Shown here piece after piece: positions 15,353-24,362 of a DNA stretch of 25,362 nt. The notes below the pieces were generated by a model that saw only the letters and a program-made list of their open reading frames with translations, searched no databases and was not told the DNA's origin. Numbering within the stretch: position 1 is the first letter of the stretch; each line of letters opens with the position of its first letter. Origin of the DNA: an uncultured Flavobacteriales bacterium (GTDB lineage Bacteria > Bacteroidota > Bacteroidia > Flavobacteriales > Weeksellaceae); NCBI GenBank assembly GCA_937876095.1, contig CALFIE010000017.1:1-25362 (forward strand), in the 5' to 3' direction. Made by a program: the position numbers and the translations under genes.

Positions 15353-16133
15353 GTGCAACAATCGCAAAAACATAAGGAACTCTATTGCCAAAAGGTGCAA
15401 TTTGGTATTTCTTTGGTGCAATTTCTACGATCTGGTTGAAACAAGGATAGGGTGAATAATCATACTCATTAAACATTTGTATCTGCAAACCATTATTAAT
15501 CAACGAATTAAGAACTTCTGATGTAGCATGATTCCAGGAAATTTCTTGTCCAGAAATATCTGCCGTTTTGTCAGCATACGTTCCAATTTGGTTTTCTATG
15601 ATGGGATTTTCTTTGAAATAATTGTATTTCAGATGTGTAAAATCATCATCGAACATCCAAATAATGGGGTGAAATTCTACAAAACCGAGTTTTCCTTCAG
15701 GTTTCAAAAAATGTGAAATTACAGCTGCCCATTTTTGCAAATCAGGTAACCAACCAATAGTACCATAACTGGTGAAAACGACATCAAATTTTTGGTCAAG
15801 ATGATTAGGCAAATCATAGATGTCAGATTCTATAAATTGCGTGTCGGTTCCTGCTTTTTTTGCCAAAATTTTGGCTTCAGAAATGGCAACATCAGAAAAA
15901 TCTACACCCGTAACTTGCGCTCCCAATCTGGAAAGTGAAATGGAATCTTGCCCAAAATGACACTGCAAATGCAACACACTTTTGCCCGAAATATCGCCCA
16001 AAAGTTCTAATTCTATGGTATTTAGAGAAGTTTTGCCTTGCAAAAATTCATCTACAAAATAGAAATCAGAAGCGAGATGTGGAGCAACTTTGGCATTCCA
16101 TAATTTTCGGTTGATGTCGAGGTAATTATCCAT
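15327..16133 (-). CDS. Class I SAM-dependent methyltransferase
   Basis: I place the start at 16133 (MDNYLDINRKLWNAKV), not at 16160, because the extra nine residues (MNHINHHHI) look like translated spacer. The protein then has 268 residues. It has the Rossmann methyltransferase motifs: motif I VLHLQCHFGQDSISL followed by GAQVTGVDFSD (SAM-binding acidic residue), an IESDIYDLP segment, motif IV FDVVFTSYGTIGWL, and LKPEGKLGFVEFHP. The substrate is unknown; the family includes small-molecule methyltransferases. The N-terminal helix 'NRKLWNAKVAPH' is typical of Bacteroidota members. Its last codons are shared with the opposite-strand terminator hairpin. Confidence 0.85.
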   Translation of the reverse strand: MDNYLDINRKLWNAKVAPHLASDFYFVDEFLQGKTSLNTIELELLGDISGKSVLHLQCHFGQDSISLSRLGAQVTGVDFSDVAISEAKILAKKAGTDTQFIESDIYDLPNHLDQKFDVVFTSYGTIGWLPDLQKWAAVISHFLKPEGKLGFVEFHPIIWMFDDDFTHLKYNYFKENPIIENQIGTYADKTADISGQEISWNHATSEVLNSLINNGLQIQMFNEYDYSPYPCFNQIVEIAPKKYQIAPFGNRVPYVFAIVAQKKSVSNS

Positions 16134-16229
16134 AATATGATGATGATTAATATGGTTCAAAAATACAATTTCGTTTTAATTTTAAAGTATGTCATTTTTA
16201 AATAAAACAATGAAGTTAAAAACAGTATT

Positions 16230-16294
16230 TTTGTCATTCTGAAAGAATCTCAACTCACTGATATTAAAAATAAAGATTCCTTCGGAATGACAAA
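16230..16294. repeat. Bacteroidota REP-like inverted repeat (GTCATTCCGAAGGAATCT type)
   Basis: TTTGTCATTCTGAAAGAATCT (16230-16250) and AGATTCCTTCGGAATGACAAA (16274-16294) are complementary at 19 of 21 positions with a 23-nt loop. Each arm is itself a near-palindrome. I recall this sequence type as common between genes in Bacteroidota. It lies between the stop of the DUF1835 gene and the methyltransferase start, both on the - strand. Confidence 0.7.
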
Positions 16295-16348
16295 ATCCTG
16301 CTGATTATATTTTCGGTTATTCAATAAATATGGTTATTTATTTTTGAA

Positions 16349-17050
16349 TTACTTCAACCTGGTTTTGATTTGGGAATCGCCAAATCCATAAATTCCATAG
16401 TTCTTTTGTACCTTTGCAAAAGTCTCTTCAAAATTTTGATTGCCTTGCCAAATTTTTTGTAATTCAGCATCGAAATTACCATTCCACAATTGCAAAATAG
16501 CGTTGCAAATTTCTTTTAAATAAGGAAAAACAATGGATTTTGAAAAAGAAAGTTCCTCCATTTTTACAGTATTATTTTCTGAGAAAGCCAACCAAAGTTG
16601 TTCAGAAAGTGCCAAATCATCATCTGAAATTATCCTTGCATTACTGAAATTGTTTCGCAAAGCTACATCAGAATCCGTAGCAAAACCTCTCCATTTGTTT
16701 TTTGTGTTTTCGGCAGGAAATACGATGTGTTTTTTGGTGTTTTTATTCAACTTTGATAACAAAAAACAAAAATTAACCTGACAAAAAACATCGTGCTCAA
16801 ACCAAAAATAAACCAAAGATTCGTCTGGAATTTCCAGAATTTTTTGAAATTCTTGAATCACCTTTTCATAATAATTTGCATCAGAATCAGGAAAATTTTG
16901 ATTGATGAAAATTTCTCTGCTTTCAAAAAAATCTTCAGATTGCAATGGTCCATCAATCAGACATTCTCGCCAAATGATGATTTCACCATCTAATTCTGAA
17001 GGAAATTTTGCGGCGAGACAATCACCATTGAGAATATGATAGGTTTTCAC
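16349..17050 (-). CDS. DUF1835 domain-containing protein
   Basis: The 233-residue protein begins MKTYHILNGDCLAAKFPSEL and continues GEIIIWRECLIDGPL, which is the DUF1835 signature (HILNGD...IIVWRDxLxDGP). The C-terminal half (about 120-233) has LWLAFSENN and Leu/Phe-rich helices and may be the DUF3658 domain that often accompanies it. No signal peptide or membrane segment is visible, so it is probably cytoplasmic. The function is unknown. It lies downstream of hisS on the same strand, separated by a repeat-containing 142-bp spacer, so it probably has its own promoter. Confidence 0.8.
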   Translation of the reverse strand: MKTYHILNGDCLAAKFPSELDGEIIIWRECLIDGPLQSEDFFESREIFINQNFPDSDANYYEKVIQEFQKILEIPDESLVYFWFEHDVFCQVNFCFLLSKLNKNTKKHIVFPAENTKNKWRGFATDSDVALRNNFSNARIISDDDLALSEQLWLAFSENNTVKMEELSFSKSIVFPYLKEICNAILQLWNGNFDAELQKIWQGNQNFEETFAKVQKNYGIYGFGDSQIKTRLK

Positions 17051-17067
17051 GATGAAAATTTTATGTT

Positions 17068-17194
17068 AACCACAAATCGAAGATTCCACGAAGTGAAAAG
17101 TAACAAAAGAAAAATCTTTTTTTAAGATATTCAAAAGCGGATAAAAGTAAAAAATCAGAGATTTTTTTACAAATTCTTTGGATTTCAAAATTTT
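17068..17194. repeat. Interspersed intergenic repeat, copy A (hisS 3' end)
   Basis: It shares in order AACCACAAA, AAAAGTAACAAAAG, TTTAAGATATTCAAAAG, GGATAAAAGT, AATCAGAGATTTT and AATTCTTTGGATTTCAAAATTTT with the reverse complement of 24437-24544, and its first half with 18611-18687. The element runs to the hisS stop codon (17193-17195). Confidence 0.55.
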
Positions 17195-18536
17195 AAGCCA
17201 AAAATTCAGTTAAAGAGATGGTTTTTTTCTCGCCACTTTCCAAATTTTTGATGGTAATCGTGCCATCTGCAATTTCTTGCTCCCCGAAAAACACCAAATT
17301 AGGAATTTGTTTTTTCTCGGCATACGTAAATTGTTTTTTCAGTTTGGCAGCTTCTGGATACAGTTCAGCCGAAATTTCTTTTTCACGCAGTTTTGCGATG
17401 ATTTTTTGGGCTTCAATTGCTTCTTTATCACCATAATTGGCAAAAAGATAGGTCACCTTTTTTTCAGAATTTTCAGGGAATATATTCAGTTCTTCCATCA
17501 CTAGATAAATTCGGTCGAGACCAAAAGAAATCCCAATTCCCGGAATATTTTTCACGCCAAAAACTTCGGTGAGGTTGTCGTATCTTCCACCACCACCAAT
17601 AGAACCCATTTCAACATTTTGCGCCTTCACTTCGAAAATCGCACCTGTATAATAATCTAAACCTCGAGCTAAGGTAATATCAAAAACCAACTCGTTTTCA
17701 ATCCCCAAATTTTTACAATTTTCTAACACAAATTCGAGTTCTTCTACTCCATTTTTACCAATTTCTATATTGGCAAAATTGGTTTTTAAAATAGATAATA
17801 CTTCAGATTGTGGTTTATGATCAAAAAGGAAATCGAGTTTTGTAATGGCTGCTTCTGCAATATTTTTCTCGCGAAGTTCTTTTATCACGCCTTCTTTACC
17901 AATTTTATCTAATTTATCAAGAGCAACCGTGAAATCAATCAACTGGTCAGAAATATTTGCAAATTCTGCCAATCCCGACAAAATTTTACGATTGTTTATG
18001 TGGATTTTTGTAGAAATACCCAATTCTTTGAACGATTTCAAATACAACTGTACCAACTCTACTTCTTGCCACAAACTTTCGGAACCAACTACATCTGCAT
18101 CACACTGATAAAACTCTCTGAAACGTCCTTTCTGTGGTCGATCTGCTCTCCAAACTGGTTGAATTTGGTAGCGTTTGAAAGGGAAAGTCATCGTACCATA
18201 ATTCATAGCAACATATCGAGCAAAAGGAACAGTAAGATCGTAACGAAGGGCTTTCTCGGAGATTTTTTTGGTTAATGGTTGATAGTTTTCGGTTTTTAGT
18301 TCTTCTTGAGGAATTTTATCTAAATAATTTCCCGAATTCAAAATTTTGAAAATCAAACGATCTCCTTCTTCACCGTACTTTCCGGTTAAGGTTGATAAAT
18401 TTTCGAAACTGGGTGTTTCCAAAGGTTGAAATCCGAAAAGTTCAAAATTTTTCTGTAAAATTTGGATGATGTATTTTCTGCGATACACTTCTGCTGCAGC
18501 AAAATCTCGAGTTCCTTTGGCTAAACTAGGCTTCAT
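17193..18536 (-). CDS. hisS: Histidyl-tRNA synthetase
   Basis: HisS charges tRNA-His with histidine. I chose the start at 18536 because MKPSLAKGTRDF is the usual N-terminus; a longer frame from 18572 adds 12 residues that look like spacer. The 447-residue protein has the class II signatures: KGTRDF (7-12), LRYDLTVPFARY (97-108), motif 2 GRFREFYQCDADVVG (137-151), the histidine-binding ARGLDYYTGAIFEV, motif 3 region GGGGRYDNL followed by GISFGLDR, and a C-terminal anticodon-binding domain (about 355-447). It is cytoplasmic and essential. It is flanked by interspersed repeats on both sides. Confidence 0.97.
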   Translation of the reverse strand: MKPSLAKGTRDFAAAEVYRRKYIIQILQKNFELFGFQPLETPSFENLSTLTGKYGEEGDRLIFKILNSGNYLDKIPQEELKTENYQPLTKKISEKALRYDLTVPFARYVAMNYGTMTFPFKRYQIQPVWRADRPQKGRFREFYQCDADVVGSESLWQEVELVQLYLKSFKELGISTKIHINNRKILSGLAEFANISDQLIDFTVALDKLDKIGKEGVIKELREKNIAEAAITKLDFLFDHKPQSEVLSILKTNFANIEIGKNGVEELEFVLENCKNLGIENELVFDITLARGLDYYTGAIFEVKAQNVEMGSIGGGGRYDNLTEVFGVKNIPGIGISFGLDRIYLVMEELNIFPENSEKKVTYLFANYGDKEAIEAQKIIAKLREKEISAELYPEAAKLKKQFTYAEKKQIPNLVFFGEQEIADGTITIKNLESGEKKTISLTEFLA

Positions 18537-18610
18537 TTTATTTATAATTGATGATTGATAAATGATGTGCAAAAATACGGATAAAATTGTAGTACTTCCT
18601 ATTTTTTTGA

Positions 18611-18690
18611 AACCGCAAAAGAAACAAAAGTAATAATAGAATTTAGCAATTCAAAAGAAAATAAAAGTAAGAAAATCTTTGATTTTCTTA
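18611..18690. repeat. Interspersed intergenic repeat, copy B, ending in a hairpin at the LytTR gene stop
   Basis: AACCGCAAAAGAAACAAAAG ... TTCAAAAG ... ATAAAAGT ... matches the reverse complement of 24467-24544 over its whole length with about a one-base gap. It ends with GAAAATCTTTGATTTTC (18671-18687), identical to 24467-24483. The hairpin (9-bp A-T-rich stem with flanking AA/TT) touches the stop codon of the response-regulator gene and may act as its weak terminator. Confidence 0.6.
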
Positions 18691-19419
18691 AAACAACTTC
18701 AAAAATTGTTCTTTGTAACTTCCTGAAACTTCGATTTCGGTGCCGTCATTCAGAATTATTTCACCATTTTTGTGGTAAGATTTTACTTCATTGAAATTGA
18801 TGATGTGAGAACGATGAACTCGAACCAAAGGAAATCCCAACAAATCATCGAAGTGTTTCAGAAATCGACAAACCATTTTTTTGGAACCATCTTTCAGATA
18901 AATTTGGGTAAAATTTCCGTCGGCTTGCAAACGTACGATTTCATCGATTTTTACAACATCAAATCCTTGTAAAGTGGGCAAAATAATCTGTTGTTTTTCA
19001 GGTTTCTGCTTCAAATTGTCGAGCAAAATTTTGTTGCGGTTGAACTCTTCTTTGGTTTCCAAATTTTCGGCAACTTTGTTCACTGCGACAATTAATTCCT
19101 GAATATCAATCGGTTTTAAAATGTAATAAGAAGCACTTAAATTAAGCGCTTTCAGCGAATATTCTGAAAAAGCGGTGATGAAAATCGTTTCGTAGGTGCA
19201 ATGTTTTGTGGCTTCTAAAACATCGAAAGCGTTTCCAAATGGCATTTCTACATCTAGAAAAACGAGTTGCGGTTGCAGATTTTCTATAAGCGGAACTGCT
19301 TCTTTAATATTTTCTGCTTCTGCCAAAATTTCGACTTGCGGACAATATTTGGTTAGATAATTTCTGAGAACTTCCCTTGCAATTTTCTCGTCGTCTACAA
19401 TGATGCTTTTTATTTTCAT
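18688..19419 (-). CDS. LytTR-family response regulator
   Basis: The 243-residue protein has an N-terminal receiver domain (about 3-120) with acidic pocket DDE at 9-11, phosphoacceptor D56 in LVFLDVEMP, a switch Thr in FITAFSEYS, and K in ILKPIDI. A C-terminal LytTR DNA-binding domain (about 145-243) follows, with IVRLQADGNFTQIYLKDG, FPLVRVHRSHIINFNEV and the final SGSYKEQFLKLF. Such regulators bind DNA directly to control transcription in response to a partner kinase. The partner is almost surely the LytS-type kinase at 19639-21420 on the same strand, separated by a 219-bp repeat-filled gap. Target genes cannot be named from the sequence. Confidence 0.95.
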   Translation of the reverse strand: MKIKSIIVDDEKIAREVLRNYLTKYCPQVEILAEAENIKEAVPLIENLQPQLVFLDVEMPFGNAFDVLEATKHCTYETIFITAFSEYSLKALNLSASYYILKPIDIQELIVAVNKVAENLETKEEFNRNKILLDNLKQKPEKQQIILPTLQGFDVVKIDEIVRLQADGNFTQIYLKDGSKKMVCRFLKHFDDLLGFPLVRVHRSHIINFNEVKSYHKNGEIILNDGTEIEVSGSYKEQFLKLF

Positions 19420-19464
19420 TTATTTTTCAGATTCTTTTTTAACACTAAGAGCACTAAGATTTTT

Positions 19465-19642
19465 CACAAAGAACACAAAGTTTAATTTTTGCATTTGTGA
19501 ACTTTGTGCTTCACTTTGTGAACTTTGTGGTAATTTTCTTAAACACAAAGAACACAAATTTCTTTCACAAGGAACACAAAGTTTAATTTTTGTATTTGTG
19601 AACTTTGTGCTTCACTTTGTGAACTTTGTGGTAATTTTTTAA
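19465..19642. repeat. Two direct repeats (period 101 bp) of a CACAAAG/CTTTGTG element
   Basis: The 76-nt units at about 19465-19540 and 19566-19641 are nearly identical. Each contains AACACAAAGTTTAATTTTTG, then TTTGTGAACTTTGTGCTTCACTTTGTG and AACTTTGTGGTAATTTT, so each can fold as CACAAAGTT against AACTTTGTG. The flanks hold further partial units (AACACAAAGAACACAAA). The run fills the gap between the kinase stop and the response-regulator start. It is an interspersed-repeat family known by eye in Bacteroidota, not CRISPR. Confidence 0.75.
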
Positions 19643-21420
19643 GACAAATCCATTTTCAAAACCACCAAAACTCCCGTTGCATTTTCTTTGTCTTGAACTT
19701 TGCAGACAATGTTTTTGCCATACAAATCATTGAGCAATTGTATGCGTTCTAGTGTGTTTTTCATTCCGCGTCCGTTTCTATTTTTTTGATGTTCAGTTTT
19801 TTGTTTTTTACTTTCTTCTATACCAATTCCGTTATCTTCGATTTGTACCACTATTTTTTTATCAAATTTTAGGAATTGTAATTTCAAAAATCCTTTTTCG
19901 GTTTTATATCGCAATCCGTGCCAAATTGCGTTCTCCAAAAACGGCTGAATCAGCATTCCCGGAATTTGCAAATTTTGCGAATTCAGGTTTTCATCAACCG
20001 AAATTTCATAATCAAATTTATCCGAAAATCGGCTTTTCTCAAGTGATAAATAATTTTTTAGCAATTCCAATTCTTCGTGAAAAGGGATGAAATCTTCTTT
20101 GGAATTCTCCATCACACCACGCATTAATTTTGAAAATTTGGTAAGATATTGGTTGGCTTCTAATTCATTATTTTGAGCGATAAATTGATTTACGGAATTC
20201 AAACTATTAAAAATAAAATGAGGATTCATTTCCCGACGAAGCGATTGCAGTTCTATTTTTTTGTTCTGATTTTTCAGTTTTTTTTGCGTGTACAATGCAA
20301 AAACGATGAAACCAACTGCCAACAAAAGTCCTGCTAACAACAGGTAATTGAAGAGATTTTTGCGCTTCATCAGTTGATCGTGCAGTGATTTTTCTTTCTC
20401 GAGTTGCGCAATTTTGTCTTCGGTTTCCTTCATAATGGTTTCATCTACCAAAGATTGATCTTTGCCCAAAACAACAGGTAATTTTTGTAAAAAATCTTTG
20501 TAAAGCACAATAGATTCAGACGTTTTATTTTCAGATTTATACAAAGAATCTAATTTCAGGACACTTTTTTGTGCTTCTAAAGTATGGCCTTTTTCTATAG
20601 CAATTTTATAGGCGTTTTGAAGTAAAAGTATGGCTTCGTTTTTATCATCGGATTTCAAATAAATATCTGCTAATTCTTGGATTTGAGCCACTTTTTCTTT
20701 GGTGTCTTTTTGCACAAAATCTTCTTTTATCAATTTTTCTTTGACTTCGATGGCTTTTTTGAAATTTTTGCTATCTACATACAAATCTGCAATTTGCTGA
20801 TTGATTTCTACCGCTTGAACTGGTTGTTTTTCTTTAGAAATTTCATAGGCATTTTCCAGATTTTCTGTTGCTTTCGGAATGTTGTTTTGCTGAATTTGCA
20901 CTTCTGCCATATTTTTGTAATCAGTAGCAAGTTCATCCTTTTTTTGACTAGAATTGATATCGATATTTTGCTGAATTGCTTTTTCTTTTTCTTCCAAATT
21001 TACGCTTCGCAATCTTGTAGCATCATTGCTATTCATTTTACCTTCCAGTTGCGAATATCCCAATTTAGACGCCGCTTCATAATTATTTGCTGCAGCAATT
21101 GGTTTGTTCAGTTTTTCTTGGGTTTGTGCTAATTTTCTGGTAGTTATAGCGATATTTTTATCATCATTTAATTTTGTGAATATCACTTTGGATTTTTGTA
21201 GGTATTCTTCACTTTTTGCATAGTTGGATTGATTAAAATACTGGGTTCCTAAATTCAAATATTCTAAAGCCAAATCAGCTTCATTGTTAGAACTCACCGC
21301 TTTTTTAATTTTTTTGTAGGATTTTTGCACTTGTTCTAGACGCAAAGAATCTTGTGACCATGCTGTATTGCAAAGCATGATCATAAAAAAACAAATGGAT
21401 ATTTTTTTCAACAATTTCAT
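19639..21420 (-). CDS. LytS/YehU-type sensor histidine kinase with TPR sensor domain
   Basis: The 593-residue protein has a signal peptide (1-23, ...AWSQ) and a periplasmic region of about seven TPR-like helical pairs (about 45-330: ALEYLNLGTQYFNQSNYAKSEEYL, ADLYVDSKNFKKAIEV, ADIYLKSDDKNEAILL). A coiled segment (335-350) and one transmembrane helix (about 356-377) follow. The His_kinase box is LRREMNPHFIFNSLNSVNQFI with phospho-acceptor H401. The ATPase domain has PFLENAIWHGL (N box), ENGIGIE-like EDNGIGIEESK (G1), and GRGMKNTLERIQLL (G2). This build is common in Bacteroidota paired with LytTR regulators. The periplasmic TPR ligand is unknown. Confidence 0.95.
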   Translation of the reverse strand: MKLLKKISICFFMIMLCNTAWSQDSLRLEQVQKSYKKIKKAVSSNNEADLALEYLNLGTQYFNQSNYAKSEEYLQKSKVIFTKLNDDKNIAITTRKLAQTQEKLNKPIAAANNYEAASKLGYSQLEGKMNSNDATRLRSVNLEEKEKAIQQNIDINSSQKKDELATDYKNMAEVQIQQNNIPKATENLENAYEISKEKQPVQAVEINQQIADLYVDSKNFKKAIEVKEKLIKEDFVQKDTKEKVAQIQELADIYLKSDDKNEAILLLQNAYKIAIEKGHTLEAQKSVLKLDSLYKSENKTSESIVLYKDFLQKLPVVLGKDQSLVDETIMKETEDKIAQLEKEKSLHDQLMKRKNLFNYLLLAGLLLAVGFIVFALYTQKKLKNQNKKIELQSLRREMNPHFIFNSLNSVNQFIAQNNELEANQYLTKFSKLMRGVMENSKEDFIPFHEELELLKNYLSLEKSRFSDKFDYEISVDENLNSQNLQIPGMLIQPFLENAIWHGLRYKTEKGFLKLQFLKFDKKIVVQIEDNGIGIEESKKQKTEHQKNRNGRGMKNTLERIQLLNDLYGKNIVCKVQDKENATGVLVVLKMDLS

Positions 21421-21550
21421 TACTACAAAGTAACATTTTATTTAAATAACAAAGAAAGAAATTCACCAAGTGAAAAGCCCAATTCACCAAGTTTGGAAAT
21501 TTCGGGGAGTTTTTGCGGTTAATTTTACTTAAAATTTTAAATACAATATT

Positions 21551-23146
21551 ATGAAAAAGCACTGGATTATTTGGATGTTGTTGTTCGCAAACTTCGTCTA
21601 TTCACAAGAAATAAAAAAAGAAATCGAGGTGAAAAAAGTGACCGTCTATTTGCGTGGAGCCAAAGTTTTTGGTAGCAGTCAGGTAAATTTGCAAAAAGGC
21701 AAAAATTTGGTAAAAATTATTAATTTACCGAATGATTTAGACGAAAACACCTACAAAATCAATTTAGAAAAAAGCGTGACTTTGCTTTCGGTAACTCCTC
21801 AAAATAATTATTTGCAAGGAAATGATCGGTCAGAAAAAGAAAAATCTTTGGATGAAGAACGCAAGAAAATTCAGCGAGAGATTTCGCTTTTCGAAATACA
21901 ATTAAAATCGTTGAATGGCGAACAAAGCATCATTAATAATAATCTTAAAATTGCCGAAAACAACAAAGTTACGCCACAAGAACAACTGGTAAAACTCACT
22001 CAATTCTACGCCAAAAGAATGTTGGAATTGGATAACACGATTTTTCTCATCAATGAAAAAAAATTGACTTTAGACGAGAAAATTGCCAAGATCAACCAAC
22101 AGTTTGCAGAAGAACAAACCAATAAAAACACGAATAAAAAAGAACTTTTACTGGAAATTTATGCAGAAAATGCCACCAATTTTGATTTGGGAATCAGTTA
22201 TGTGGTGCAAAATGCAGGTTGGGTTCCGTCGTATGATTTGCGTGCCGAAAACACCAAAAAACCTTTTGAAATTGTCTACAAAGGAAAAATTTACCAAAAA
22301 ACAGGGCAAGATTGGAAGAATGTGAAACTCTACGTTTCTACGTATCACCCAAATTACAACCAAAATCGCCCTATTTTGCGACCACTTTATGTGAATGAAT
22401 ATGTTCAGAATGTATATAAAGACGAAACTCAAGGCTATCTCAAAAAAGAAAATGCCAAGATTGCTAATACGTATCAAATGATGGAGAAATCTGATGTTTC
22501 ACAAATTCCGGTTGCAACGGTTTCAGACAGCCAAATGAATATTTTGTACGAACTAAATTACGAGCAAACCATCTTGAGCCAAGAAAAAGAGCAATTTGTA
22601 ATTCTAGACAAAAAACAAGTGGAAGCAGATTACCAATATCACACCGTTCCGAAAATGAACGAAAACGTGTATCTCTTGGCAAAAGTGAAAAACTGGCAAC
22701 AATTGGACTTGATTCCGGGTGAAGCAAATATTTATTTTGATGACAATTACATCGGGAAAACCAATATTAGCAGCAATTATGTGAACAATGAGTTCCCAAT
22801 TTCTCTTGGAATAGATGAGAGAATTGTCGTAAAAAGATTGAAATTAGGAGACAAAAGCGATGAAAAACTGTTAAATTCCAACCGAAAACAAACCGAAACC
22901 TACCAAATTTCTATCAGAAATAACACCAAAGAAAATATCAACATAGAAATTTTGGATCAAATTCCACTCAGCGAAAACAATAAAATCACGGTGAAAACCA
23001 TGGAAATTGGCGATGGAACTTACGATGAAAAAACAGGCGGAATCATCTGGAAAAGAAATCTCAACAGCGGAAGCAACGAGAAAATTACCTTCTCTTACGA
23101 AGTGAAATATCCAAAAGAAATGAACATCAATTATTATCAACGATAA
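21551..23146 (+). CDS. MuiA-like protein (DUF4140/DUF4139)
   Basis: The 531-residue protein starts with a signal peptide (1-19, ...VYSQ). The N-terminal DUF4140 part (about 20-120) has KKVTVYLRGAKVFGSSQVNLQKGKN and NLPNDLDENTYKINL. A coiled coil (about 95-190) links to a C-terminal DUF4139 part (about 205-531) with LGISYVVQNAGWVPSYDLRAE, KIYQKTGQDWKNVKLYVST and YQISIRNNTKENINIEI. Family members are called mucoidy inhibitor A homologues, but the biochemical role is unknown; an envelope function is likely from the signal peptide. It has no T9SS domain. The VWA-protein gene starts 13 nt after its stop codon, so the two form an operon. Confidence 0.9.
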   Translation: MKKHWIIWMLLFANFVYSQEIKKEIEVKKVTVYLRGAKVFGSSQVNLQKGKNLVKIINLPNDLDENTYKINLEKSVTLLSVTPQNNYLQGNDRSEKEKSLDEERKKIQREISLFEIQLKSLNGEQSIINNNLKIAENNKVTPQEQLVKLTQFYAKRMLELDNTIFLINEKKLTLDEKIAKINQQFAEEQTNKNTNKKELLLEIYAENATNFDLGISYVVQNAGWVPSYDLRAENTKKPFEIVYKGKIYQKTGQDWKNVKLYVSTYHPNYNQNRPILRPLYVNEYVQNVYKDETQGYLKKENAKIANTYQMMEKSDVSQIPVATVSDSQMNILYELNYEQTILSQEKEQFVILDKKQVEADYQYHTVPKMNENVYLLAKVKNWQQLDLIPGEANIYFDDNYIGKTNISSNYVNNEFPISLGIDERIVVKRLKLGDKSDEKLLNSNRKQTETYQISIRNNTKENINIEILDQIPLSENNKITVKTMEIGDGTYDEKTGGIIWKRNLNSGSNEKITFSYEVKYPKEMNINYYQR

Positions 23147-23159
23147 AAAAACCAAAATT

Positions 23160-24350
23160 ATGAATACCAAAATTGTATTAACCGGACTTGTAGCAAGCAC
23201 AATTGTAGGATTTCAACTTTTTAGTAATGAAAAAAACAAATACGAAAAACGAAATTTTCTACCAAAAACCGAAATGAAATCTCCCATAGAAAAACCAATT
23301 TTAGATGGCGAAAATACCATACAAGTGGCGCTACTTCTGGACACCTCTAATTCTATGGACGGATTGATAGACCAAGCAAAATCTAGATTATGGAACATTG
23401 TAAATACACTAACCACACTGAAATACGACGGAAAATCTCCAAAAATTGAAATTTCACTCTATGAATATGGTAACGATGGAATTGATGACGAAAATTGGAT
23501 CCGAAAAGTGACACCACTTACACAAGATTTGGATTTGATTTCCGAGAAATTATTCGCACTCAGAACCAATGGTGGAACCGAATATTGTGGAGCAGTAATA
23601 AAAGGTGCTGTTTCTCAGCTAGATTGGAACGCCAATTCCAAAAGTATGAAGTTAATTTATATTGCAGGAAACGAACCATTTAACCAAGAAGGAATTAACT
23701 ACAAAGAAGCGATTGCAGATGCCAAAAAGAAAAATATTTATGTAAATACCATTTTCTGTGGCGGTAAAGAAGAAGGAATTTCTACTTTTTGGAAAGATGG
23801 CGCCGATTTAGGTGGCGGAAAATTCTTCAATATAGATTCTAACCGAAAAGTCATCTACATAGAAACACCTTATGATGTTCGGATTTCTGAGTGTAATGTT
23901 TCGCTAAACAAAACGTACATTGGTTACGGAAGCACAGGTTCTGCAAAAATGCGAGTACAAGCTGTACAAGATCAAAATGCAGAAGTGGTTTCTAAAGAAA
24001 ATGCGGTAGAAAGAACCGTGTCTAAAGCAAGCAAATCTGCCTACAACAACGCAACTTGGGATTTGGTAGACAAAGCAGAAAGTGACAAAGATTTTGTAAA
24101 AAACATCAAAAAAGAAGATTTACCAACCGAATTGGAAGGCAAATCCAAAGATGAAATTGTACAAATTATCAACGAAAAATCTAAAAAACGCACCGAAGTA
24201 CAAAAGGAAATCGCCGATCTTGCCATAAAAAGACAACAATACATAGATGCTGAAATGAAAAAACGTGGTTCTGCAGATGCAGACGATTTAGGAGCAGCCA
24301 TCAAAAAATCGATAAAAGATTTAGCGAAAAGCAACGGCTATAGTTTTTAA
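23160..24350 (+). CDS. VWA-domain protein, membrane- or periplasm-located
   Basis: The 396-residue protein has an N-terminal hydrophobic signal or anchor (about 5-21). The von Willebrand factor A domain spans about 54-235 with a MIDAS metal site DTSNSM (D61, S63, S65) and a downstream TNGGTEYCGAV loop. The IYIAGNEPFNQEGINYKEAI segment is typical of this Bacteroidota/Proteobacteria subfamily. The C-terminal ~120 residues are Lys/Glu/Asp-rich and probably helical. VWA domains bind partner proteins through the metal, so the likely role is protein-protein contact at the envelope. The tight spacing to the MuiA-like gene suggests joint function. The stop is followed by a large inverted-repeat spacer. 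Confidence 0.9.
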   Translation: MNTKIVLTGLVASTIVGFQLFSNEKNKYEKRNFLPKTEMKSPIEKPILDGENTIQVALLLDTSNSMDGLIDQAKSRLWNIVNTLTTLKYDGKSPKIEISLYEYGNDGIDDENWIRKVTPLTQDLDLISEKLFALRTNGGTEYCGAVIKGAVSQLDWNANSKSMKLIYIAGNEPFNQEGINYKEAIADAKKKNIYVNTIFCGGKEEGISTFWKDGADLGGGKFFNIDSNRKVIYIETPYDVRISECNVSLNKTYIGYGSTGSAKMRVQAVQDQNAEVVSKENAVERTVSKASKSAYNNATWDLVDKAESDKDFVKNIKKEDLPTELEGKSKDEIVQIINEKSKKRTEVQKEIADLAIKRQQYIDAEMKKRGSADADDLGAAIKKSIKDLAKSNGYSF

Positions 24351-24362
24351 TTTATTTTTTAT

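Noticed and set aside
18537..18572. Upstream start for hisS
   Set aside because: It adds MHIIYQSSIINK before the conserved MKPSLAKGTRDF and reads through spacer-like sequence.
19400..19642. 80-codon open frame on the + strand
   Set aside because: It consists almost wholly of the CACAAAG repeat units between the two-component genes; the repetitive Phe/Cys/Leu translation reflects the repeat and is not a protein.
19465..19642. CRISPR array
   Set aside because: Only two long units with a 101-bp period, internally palindromic, with no short regular repeats, spacers or cas genes nearby.
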